Shown one piece after another: positions 57,730-64,000 of a DNA stretch of 64,000 nucleotides. Numbering within the stretch: position 1 is the first letter of the stretch; each line of letters opens with the position of its first letter. Origin of the DNA: Chromatiaceae bacterium (GTDB lineage: Bacteria > Pseudomonadota > Gammaproteobacteria > Chromatiales > Chromatiaceae); contig JACKMX010000005.1 in assembly GCA_024235175.1 (NCBI GenBank), forward strand, positions 496,001 to 560,000, in the 5' to 3' direction. The notes beneath the pieces were generated by a model. It saw only the letters and a program-made list of their open reading frames with translations. It was not told the DNA's origin and did not search any database. Both the position numbers and the translations under genes were made by a program.

Positions 57730-59649
57730 TCAGCCACGGTGTGTTGCTTTGAAATAGGGTAAAGCGCCACCTGCTTTCAGCACCTCCACATCCTTTGGTT
57801 CGAAGGCTGGATCCAATGGCAGCTTTTCTCCATTGACAATCATAAAGAGATCTGCTTCCAGGTTGGAAACATCGATGCTCACCCGGTCACCCTGGTTTAC
57901 TTTTTCATAGTCACCCATGTTGCGAAAGGTAAGCGGTACTATGCCGAAGTTGACCAGATTGGCAACGTGAATACGGGCGAATTGAGCCACCACCACGGCC
58001 CGGATACCCAGCCAACGCGGACACAATGCGGCATGCTCGCGTGAACTTCCCTGGCCGTAGTTTTCCCGGCCAACAAGCACGCCATGGCCACCGGTGTCAC
58101 GATGCGCGACGGCACGCTCGGAAAACGTGCTGTCCACCTGATTGAACGTCGCCTGCATTGCGTACTCCTTGACATTGGAGCGAAGTGGCAAATAGATTCC
58201 TGCAGGCTGTATGTCGTCGGTGCTGATGTTGTCCCCCAGCTTCAAAAGCACCTCGCCCTCCAGTCTCTCCGGCAGTCCATCGAAATCGGGCAGTGCCATA
58301 ATATTCGGACCGCGCACCACTTCAACCTGCTCTGCCTGCTGCTGGGGAATCGGCATTACAAAAGACGCGGTATCGTCCACCTGGGGTGCAGAAGTTATCT
58401 CCACCCTGCGATCCGGCATGGATACCTTGCCGCTGAGCGCGCTGGCGGCTGCCACCAACGGGCTGACCAGATGTACCTGGGCATCGGCAGTACCGGAGCG
58501 TTTCGGGAAATTACGGTTAAAGGTGCGCAGACTCAAACCCTTGCTTACCGGCGATCCGCCCTGACCAATGCATGCGCCGCAGCCGTTTTCCATGACCCGT
58601 ACACCGGACTGCCAGAGTGAGGTTATATATCCGGAATTCGCCAGCTGCATGGCAACCGCACGCGATCCCGGATAGAGCAATGTATCCACAGCAACCCGCT
58701 GTCCCTTCAACAGTTCTGCAAAACTGGCAATGTTTTCAAAAGAGCTGTTGGTGCAACTGCCGACGCATACCTGATTTACCGGTGTACCTGCATGCTCAGA
58801 GATCTTCTCAACGTTGCCCGGAGAGGGATAGATCGCAATCAATGGTTCCAGCCCGGAGAGATCTATATCTATCCGATCCGCGTATTGGGCGCCCTCATCC
58901 GCTGCCATGGGTTGATAGTCGTTGCCGCGTCTCCTGCTTACCAGGTACTCGCGAGTACGCTCGTCGCTTGGAAAGATGGATGTGGAGGCACCCATCTCTG
59001 CACCCATATTGGTGATAGTTGCACGCTCGGTCAGTGAGAGGCTGGCCACACCGGGACCGGCATACTCAAAAATCTTGCCCTTGCCGCCCTTGACACCGAC
59101 GATGGACAGCATCTTCAGGATGACATCCATTGCCATTACCCCTTCCGGAAGAGCCCCGGTCAGGTGTACCTGAACAACCTGTGGCATTGGGATTGAGTAC
59201 TCGCCAGTGGCCATCGCCAGGGCCACGTCATACCCGCCCGCGCCAAAAAAGATGGCTCCCATGCCGCCGGCGTTTACCGTGTGGCTGTCGGCGCCAATGC
59301 CCGTCATGCCGGGTTTTACGAAGTTTTCGATGTTCAGAAAATGACAAATACCTGTACCCGGAGGGGAGTAGATAATGCCGAGTTTCCTGGAGACCGTTCG
59401 CAGGTATTCGTGATCGTCCGGGTTGCGAAAGCCGGACTGCATCATACTGTGATCCACAAAGTTGACCGACAGTGGTTTGACACGCTTGATCCCCATGGCC
59501 TCCAGCTGCAGCATACACATGGTGCCTGTCGCATCCTGCGTGAATGCCTCATCGATGGTGAGCAGCACAACCTCCCCGGCCGATGGCAACTCTCCTCCGC
59601 TGACCAGGTGTCGGGAAATTATTTTTTCTGTCAGATTCATCGGTTTCAC
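57730..59649 (-). CDS. acn: Aconitate hydratase, short (about 640-aa) type
   Basis: Encodes 639 aa. It interconverts citrate and isocitrate with a 4Fe-4S cluster. Cluster cysteines appear in CVGSCTNSSFENI and ENGCGACIGQGG; other landmarks are TGIGADSHTVNAGGMG and GRENYGQGSSREHAA (swivel domain). It is much shorter than AcnA (about 890) and resembles the compact aconitases of anaerobes and Chlorobi, closer to the homoaconitase/LeuC-LeuD layout. The GTG start has GGGAGG seven bases upstream. It is first in the acn-icd-aclB-aclA set. Confidence 0.94.
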   Translation of the reverse strand: MKPMNLTEKIISRHLVSGGELPSAGEVVLLTIDEAFTQDATGTMCMLQLEAMGIKRVKPLSVNFVDHSMMQSGFRNPDDHEYLRTVSRKLGIIYSPPGTGICHFLNIENFVKPGMTGIGADSHTVNAGGMGAIFFGAGGYDVALAMATGEYSIPMPQVVQVHLTGALPEGVMAMDVILKMLSIVGVKGGKGKIFEYAGPGVASLSLTERATITNMGAEMGASTSIFPSDERTREYLVSRRRGNDYQPMAADEGAQYADRIDIDLSGLEPLIAIYPSPGNVEKISEHAGTPVNQVCVGSCTNSSFENIASFAELLKGQRVAVDTLLYPGSRAVAMQLANSGYITSLWQSGVRVMENGCGACIGQGGSPVSKGLSLRTFNRNFPKRSGTADAQVHLVSPLVAAASALSGKVSMPDRRVEITSAPQVDDTASFVMPIPQQQAEQVEVVRGPNIMALPDFDGLPERLEGEVLLKLGDNISTDDIQPAGIYLPLRSNVKEYAMQATFNQVDSTFSERAVAHRDTGGHGVLVGRENYGQGSSREHAALCPRWLGIRAVVVAQFARIHVANLVNFGIVPLTFRNMGDYEKVNQGDRVSIDVSNLEADLFMIVNGEKLPLDPAFEPKDVEVLKAGGALPYFKATHRG

Positions 59650-59786
59650 TCAAATTCCTCCCTAATAATTTTAGAATATTATTTTTTTGATAAATTATAT
59701 GATGCTACCTGGAGTATTCAGGCCCGGTACCGACTTGGCGTCGTGGCTTTATTTATGGTTAGTAGTCTTCCGGGTTGGATATGAAT

Positions 59787-59807
59787 ACCGCTTGCCTGGC
59801 AAGCGGT
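59787..59807. promoter_or_regulatory. Perfect inverted repeat upstream of acn
   Basis: ACCGCTTGC and GCAAGCGGT flank a three-base centre (CTG). It lies about 140 bases before the acn start and 124 beyond the cNMP-binding gene stop. It could be an operator for the acn-icd-acl operon or a terminator for the upstream gene; there is no T-run. Confidence 0.42.
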
Positions 59808-59930
59808 CAATAGATATTAGTCTCGAATCAATTATTAAGGAAATATTTTCGGAGAATATGTAGATTTAATTTTTGATCCTGTGGAAACCACGCTGCCCCA
59901 GAGTGTAGCCTGGCATGACCTACCAGAATT

Positions 59931-60434
59931 TCAGTTGTTGATATTCTGCTCCACCAGCATATTGTTCAGCTCGCGGATCCTGCGGGCCATGCCTCTGGCA
60001 AGATTCAGTAGCAGCACGCCGAAATCAGTCGGCAACGATTTTTGCAGTTCATAAAAAAGCAAGGTGGAGATCTCAAGCACGATGGACTCCTCTGCAGCCT
60101 CCGCACTGCCTCTCCGGTCATGCAGCGCAATCATCGCGACAAAACCCAGCTCCTCTCCACAGATATGATCCCGGATGTACATGCGTTTGCCATGGTGGTG
60201 TTTGTAGAATCTGAATGAGCCCTTCAGGATAATATAGAAACGATTGCCCGGATTATTCGGCCGGAACAACATCTCTCCCGCCTCTAGATGGAAGGCCCTC
60301 CCGCCCTCGAACAGATACCTGATCCCGTTATCGGAGAGCGCGCCAAAGCTCGAACACTGCCTGAGATAGTCAAGGCCAAGCTGTTCGATTAAACGGATAC
60401 TTTCCAAGGTTTGCATCTTAGGGCCTGCCAACAT
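59931..60434 (-). CDS. Cyclic nucleotide-binding (Crp/Fnr-like) domain protein without HTH
   Basis: Encodes 167 aa from the ATG at 60434; other in-frame starts at 60446 (GTG) and 60416 (ATG) are possible. A cNMP-binding beta-roll spans most of the chain: FLEGGRAFHLEAGEMLFRPN-like start, GNRFYIILKGSFRFYKHH, GEELGFVAMIALHDRRGSAE and the helix LLFYELQKSLPTDFG. The usual C-terminal DNA-binding helix-turn-helix is missing; the protein ends with RRIRELNNMLVEQNINN, about where the dimerisation helix would stop. It lies upstream of acn in the same direction and may sense a ligand for another partner. Confidence 0.78.
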   Translation of the reverse strand: MLAGPKMQTLESIRLIEQLGLDYLRQCSSFGALSDNGIRYLFEGGRAFHLEAGEMLFRPNNPGNRFYIILKGSFRFYKHHHGKRMYIRDHICGEELGFVAMIALHDRRGSAEAAEESIVLEISTLLFYELQKSLPTDFGVLLLNLARGMARRIRELNNMLVEQNINN

Positions 60435-60446
60435 GAATGGAACCAC

Positions 60447-60752
60447 CGCTTCCCAGTTTCCTGTCTTATGTTTTAGTATAGGTTAGAAAACCAGGCTGCT
60501 GCAGTTCATTGACCGTATCCTCACTTCAATGTTCACTCCCCGTCAGGTTTGCGAGTAAGGCTCTTCCAAATGACACAAGCTATCAGAATCAGTGACTCTC
60601 ACAAGGCTGGCACAGTATGAACAATGCTCATCGAAACCGGCTGAAGAATCAGCGCATGATCACGTTGTGCTCTCTGTAAAAATGCCCGATGCACTGTGTC
60701 TGTCGGCCGAGCTTGGATACATACCCGGGTGGGGATTGCCTGAGGAGAGTAG
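60447..60752. other. Intergenic region before rimB-like gene
   Basis: I see no gene, repeat or clear promoter in these roughly 300 bases. GAGGAGAG directly before the next ATG is its ribosome site. The stretch must hold divergent promoters for the cNMP-binding gene and the rimB-rimK set. Confidence 0.5.
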
Positions 60753-61256
60753 ATGCAGATAGATGAACAGCCTCAGGATCGAACCGTTCTGGGGTGGCGC
60801 GAATGGTTGACTCTGCCCATACTCGGCATCCATCAGATCAAGGCCAAGATAGATACCGGTGCACGCACCTCGGCACTGCACGCATTTTATCTGGAGCCGT
60901 ATCGTTTTGAAGGGCAAGAGTGGGTGCGTTTCAGCGTCCACCCTAAACAGAACGACAGGGATCTGGTTGTCGAATGTCGTGCTCCGATCAAGGATCGCCG
61001 GATCGTGTCCGATTCGGGCGGGCATCAGGAGGAGCGTTATGTGATCGAGACAATTCTCGGTGTCGGCGATTTCAGATGGCGCGCAGAGATCACTCTGACC
61101 GATCGGGATACAATGAAATTCAGAATGTTATTGGGCCGCACAGCATTGAGAGGCCGGTTTCTGGTAAATCCGGACGCATCCTATCTGCTGGGGAAAAGAG
61201 CGCATCGAAAGCGGCGAAAATCCATACACTCAAATTATCTCAAGGAAATTCAATGA
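60753..61256 (+). CDS. rimB: RimK-associated retropepsin-like protease (RimB family)
   Basis: Encodes 167 aa. The family (also called ATP-dependent zinc protease, DUF785) has an aspartic-protease-like motif, here KIDTGARTSALHA (about residue 33-45). It is found next to rimK and is thought to trim poly-glutamate tails added to ribosomal protein S6. Other landmarks are GWREWLTLPILGI, RFSVHPKQND and RMLLGRTALRGRFLV. The stop overlaps rimK as ATGA. There is no signal peptide. Confidence 0.9.
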   Translation: MQIDEQPQDRTVLGWREWLTLPILGIHQIKAKIDTGARTSALHAFYLEPYRFEGQEWVRFSVHPKQNDRDLVVECRAPIKDRRIVSDSGGHQEERYVIETILGVGDFRWRAEITLTDRDTMKFRMLLGRTALRGRFLVNPDASYLLGKRAHRKRRKSIHSNYLKEIQ

Positions 61257-62173
61257 AAATAGCCATTCTTTCCCGCAATAGAAACCTCTATTCGACAAAG
61301 CGGTTGGTGGAAGCAGCGGAGAACCGGGGGCATAGCGTCCAGGTTATTGATATTTTGCGCTGCTACATGAACATTACCTCTCACCGGCCCACGATTCACT
61401 ACCGGGGTGAAGCATTGTCTGGATTCGATGCGGTGATACCACGTATCGGAGCCTCGGTAACTTTCTATGGTACAGCCGTTGTGCGCCAATTTGAAATGAT
61501 GAACGTATTCTCGCTGAACGAATCGGTGGCGATTACACGTTCCCGTGACAAACTGCGCTCCCTGCAGCTGCTTGCCCGCAGGGGTATTGGACTACCGGTG
61601 ACAGGATACGCACACAATCCCGACGACATCGGTGATTTGATCAATACCGTTGGTGGTGCGCCCATGGTCATCAAGCTGCTGGAGGGTACACAGGGAATTG
61701 GCGTGGTTCTGGCGGAGACCGAGAAGGCGGCCGAAAGCGTGATACAGGCGTTCATGGGCTTGAAGGCAAATATAATGGTGCAGGAGTTCATCAAGGAGGC
61801 GGGTGGTTCCGATCTTCGCTGCTTCGTGGTGGGTGGCAGGGTCGTCGCGACAATGAAGCGCCAGGGACCAGAGGGGGAATTCCGCTCCAACCTGCACCGG
61901 GGAGGCAGTGCGACGCTTGTCCGCCTGACGCCGGAGGAGCGTTCCACCGCCGTCAGAGCTGCAAAGATCATGGGGCTTGATGTCTGTGGCGTCGATATGC
62001 TTCGTTCCAACCATGGTCCGGTTGTGATGGAAGTGAACTCCTCGCCGGGACTGGAGGGTATCGAGAAGGCAAGCGGCAAGGACGTCGCTGGTCAGATCAT
62101 TTTGTACATCGAAAAGCGGGTGAGGGAGCTGGGTGCGAGCACTCAGCGCTCGAAAACCCAGGGCAAGGGTTGA
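61253..62173 (+). CDS. rimK: ATP-grasp glutamate ligase RimK
   Basis: Encodes 306 aa from the ATG overlapping the rimB stop; the much longer in-frame opening upstream lies within rimB and is rejected. RimK adds glutamates to the C-terminus of ribosomal protein S6 or makes poly-alpha-glutamate. Landmarks are MKIAILSRNRNLYSTKRLVE, PRIGASVTFYGTAVVRQFE, VIKLLEGTQGIGVVLAE (ATP-grasp), MVQEFIKEAGGSDLRCFVVG and VMEVNSSPGLEGIEKASG. The operon context with rimB and a succinylglutamate-desuccinylase-like gene is common. Confidence 0.94.
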   Translation: MKIAILSRNRNLYSTKRLVEAAENRGHSVQVIDILRCYMNITSHRPTIHYRGEALSGFDAVIPRIGASVTFYGTAVVRQFEMMNVFSLNESVAITRSRDKLRSLQLLARRGIGLPVTGYAHNPDDIGDLINTVGGAPMVIKLLEGTQGIGVVLAETEKAAESVIQAFMGLKANIMVQEFIKEAGGSDLRCFVVGGRVVATMKRQGPEGEFRSNLHRGGSATLVRLTPEERSTAVRAAKIMGLDVCGVDMLRSNHGPVVMEVNSSPGLEGIEKASGKDVAGQIILYIEKRVRELGASTQRSKTQGKG

Positions 62174-62180
62174 CCCTGAA

Positions 62181-63239
62181 ATGCGAGATCCGTTCATCAT
62201 CGGTGATGTGCGTGTTGCCCCGCGTACCAGAGCGCTGGTGGAGCTGCCGCTACCAAGGTTATACACCCGCTCCTCGCTGACACTGCCGGTTCATGTACTG
62301 CACGGTGCGCGCGATGGTCCCAAGCTGTTCGTCAGCGCGGCGATTCACGGCGATGAATTGAACGGAACAGAGATTATCCGACGCCTGTTGAAACAGCCCA
62401 TGTTGAAGCAGTTGCGCGGTACACTGCTCGCCGTCCCCATCATCAATGTCTACGGCCTGCTCCATCTTTCGAGATATCTCCCCGACAGACGGGATTTGAA
62501 CCGCTCATTCCCCGGATCGGAGACAGGCTCACTGGCGGCCCGGGTTGCCAATCTTTTTATGCAGGAGATCGTTGCCCGGTGCAGTCATGGCATTGATCTG
62601 CACACTGCGGCCATTCACCGCAACAACCTGCCACAGATTCGGGCCAATCTGGATGACGAAGCGACCGCCACCCTGGCGAGAGCATTCGGGGTTCCTGTAC
62701 TGCTGAACTCCACCCTGCGGGACGGCTCACTGAGGGAGGCCGCAGCAGAGTTTGGCATTCCGATGCTGCTGTACGAAGCAGGCGAAGCGCTGCGCTTCAA
62801 TGAGGTTGCTATCCGGGCGGGACTGCATGGAATTATCAGTGTAATGCGGGCGATGGAGATGCTGCCGGCGGTAAAACCGCGCAGAAGCGCCCATATGGAG
62901 CCCTTCGTGGCCCGCTCCAGCACCTGGGTGAGAGCATCCAGAAGCGGCCTCTTCAGAAAGGTGGCATCTCTTGGCAGCAGAGTTAAAAAGGGGGATGTTA
63001 TCGGATTGATAGACAGCCCGTTCAGCGGACGTGAAACTGAGGTAAATGCAGTAGCCAACGGCATCATTATCGGCTGTGCCGAGCTGCCACTGGTCAACGA
63101 AGGTGAGGCACTGTTCCATATTGCGCGCTTCGAGGATGCCAAAGAGGTGGCGCAGCATGTGGAGTCCATGCAGTTGCTGCATACTCCACAAGAGGATTCC
63201 GCCGCGCTGTTGCCAAACGAAGAGCCTCCCATCGTGTAG
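62181..63239 (+). CDS. Succinylglutamate desuccinylase/aspartoacylase family protein
   Basis: Encodes 352 aa from the ATG seven bases after rimK. This M14-like zinc amidohydrolase family removes acyl groups from amino acids. Zinc ligands appear in SAAIHGDELNGTEIIRR (His and Glu) and IDLHTAAIHRNNLPQI (His), with the arginine in RRDLNRSFPGSE. A C-terminal beta-rich domain (about 255-320, HMEPFVARSSTWVRA) follows the catalytic part. The true substrate in rimK operons is not established; it may act on N-acyl or glutamyl products. Confidence 0.9.
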   Translation: MRDPFIIGDVRVAPRTRALVELPLPRLYTRSSLTLPVHVLHGARDGPKLFVSAAIHGDELNGTEIIRRLLKQPMLKQLRGTLLAVPIINVYGLLHLSRYLPDRRDLNRSFPGSETGSLAARVANLFMQEIVARCSHGIDLHTAAIHRNNLPQIRANLDDEATATLARAFGVPVLLNSTLRDGSLREAAAEFGIPMLLYEAGEALRFNEVAIRAGLHGIISVMRAMEMLPAVKPRRSAHMEPFVARSSTWVRASRSGLFRKVASLGSRVKKGDVIGLIDSPFSGRETEVNAVANGIIIGCAELPLVNEGEALFHIARFEDAKEVAQHVESMQLLHTPQEDSAALLPNEEPPIV

Positions 63240-63338
63240 GTAACTGGACGCACCTCAATAGATTCCAATCATCGATGATTCTCAACCGATACGTATACGC
63301 CGCGCCACCCATATTTTTGTAATCGAGGAGATCAACAA

Positions 63339-64000
63339 GTGAAACATGCGTTGAATCCAGACTGCCGCACTCTGCTGCTGCTCGGCATGCTTGCTTTGTT
63401 GACGCCGGATTTCGCTTTAGCACAACAACCTACCGTCGGAGTGCAACTGGGAGAGGCGCTTGCCAACCGCGAACAGCTGCTGAAAAGCGAAATTGCCGCC
63501 ACTGAAAATGAGGCGGCGGAGCTTGCCGCAAGACGTCTGCAGTTCGAAGAGCGAATTGCAGCGCTTTCCGCACGTCCGGTGGACCAGACTGAACTTGAAC
63601 AGGTGGGATTGACGGTCGATACCCGCAGGGTCGCCCAGGAGTCTGTAGAACTTGCCATAAAATCCGTGCAGGGAACAATCACGGAGCTTATCGCAGAGAC
63701 CCAGCGCCTGGCGGATGAACTGCAGGTGATGGCCGCAGTTCAGCGGACTACGGCCGAAAAGCCGATGATTGCCGAGACAAGGGCCAGGCTGACCGAAAAA
63801 CAGGAACTGCTCAAACTTGAGCAGCGTCGCATGCAGCAGCTGGAACAGCGCAAGCAGCTGGCCAGGGATCGCACTCAATTGGCGGAGCGTTGGTTTGAAG
63901 CAATCAAAGAGGCCTATCGGAACCAGCAGGAGCAGGCCAGGAAACTGACTCTGGATGAGTTGGAGAAGCAGCTGATTGCCGAACAGCAGCGTTTGCAGGA
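63339..64000 (+). CDS. Exported coiled-coil protein, N-terminal part, probably a mechanosensitive-channel family member (3' truncated)
   Basis: The gene runs off the window; 220 codons are visible with no stop. The GTG start has GAGGAG eight bases upstream. A signal peptide (LLLLGMLALLTPDFALA) is followed by long heptad-rich sequence very rich in E, Q, R and L (AIKSVQGTITELIAETQRL; TEKQELLKLEQRRMQQLEQ). This resembles the periplasmic coiled-coil extension of large MscK/KefA-type MscS channels, which would have the membrane part beyond the window. A MscS-type gene next to rimK is plausible but unproven here. Confidence 0.7.
   Translation, partial: MKHALNPDCRTLLLLGMLALLTPDFALAQQPTVGVQLGEALANREQLLKSEIAATENEAAELAARRLQFEERIAALSARPVDQTELEQVGLTVDTRRVAQESVELAIKSVQGTITELIAETQRLADELQVMAAVQRTTAEKPMIAETRARLTEKQELLKLEQRRMQQLEQRKQLARDRTQLAERWFEAIKEAYRNQQEQARKLTLDELEKQLIAEQQRLQ

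Noticed and set aside
1..64000. tRNA genes, CRISPR arrays, insertion sequences
   Set aside because: I looked for T-loop sequences, regular repeats and transposase motifs and found none that held up.

Overview
The window is a contiguous piece of a gammaproteobacterial chromosome. The left third has standard gammaproteobacterial gene order: smc-zipA-ligA-pepD, lolC-lolD, comEC, exbB-exbD-lpxK-trm112-kdsB. The right two thirds carry most of a reductive TCA (rTCA) cycle. This includes a type II ATP-citrate lyase with a large alpha subunit that carries a citrate-synthase-like C-terminus. An rTCA cycle with this lyase, inside a gammaproteobacterial genome, is best known from sulfur-oxidising tubeworm symbionts (Endoriftia-like), so a sulfur-oxidising autotroph or symbiont of that kind is the likeliest source. 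That assignment is inference; the window has no rRNA or taxonomic marker. I found no tRNA, rRNA, CRISPR array or intact insertion sequence.

Layout. 1-7.3 kb: smc (5' truncated), zipA, ligA, pepD and a small conserved protein. 7.4-16.9 kb: envelope and lipoprotein/LPS genes (lolCD, DUF2062, comEC, exbBD, lpxK, trm112, kdsB, DUF2058, low-molecular-weight phosphatase). 17-24.4 kb: a second EF-G, YdcH, an SxtJ-DUF5989-carbamoyltransferase cassette, an AT-rich gap, a Prx5 peroxiredoxin and a zinc ribbon protein. 24.7-40.0 kb: a long co-directional cluster, korA-korB-[842-aa PFOR-like ferredoxin protein]-rnfB-[1512-aa PFOR-like protein]-rnfC-rnfD-rnfG-rnfE-rnfA-[small Cys-rich membrane protein]. 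40-45.6 kb: a propeller lipoprotein, an MFS transporter, a DnaJ-PilZ fusion and a PEP-CTERM animal-type haem peroxidase behind a probable sigma-54 promoter. 45.8-50.9 kb: frdABCD, divergent from rquA (rhodoquinone synthesis), then a Coq10/RatA-like protein. 51-59.6 kb: acn-icd-aclB-aclA on the minus strand. 59.9-64 kb: a cNMP-binding protein, then rimB-rimK-astE-like and the start of a coiled-coil mechanosensitive-channel-like protein.

How the genes fit together. acn, icd and acl supply the citrate/isocitrate half of a reductive cycle. KorAB is a catalytically intact 2-oxoacid:ferredoxin oxidoreductase suited to reductive carboxylation of succinyl-CoA. Rnf can make reduced ferredoxin from NADH at the cost of the ion gradient. 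FrdABCD reduces fumarate and needs a low-potential quinol, which RquA can provide by turning ubiquinone into rhodoquinone. The two most energy-demanding steps of rTCA in an aerobic, ubiquinone-based cell, low-potential ferredoxin and low-potential quinol, therefore each have a dedicated supply module here.

The most unusual part is a pair of large PFOR-like proteins inside the kor-rnf operon. The 1512-aa protein has the PFOR domain layout and two 4Fe-4S motifs but has lost the residues for pyruvate and thiamine diphosphate. The 842-aa protein resembles its C-terminal half and carries a relocated ferredoxin motif. I read them as non-catalytic electron-transfer or scaffold subunits linking KOR to Rnf.
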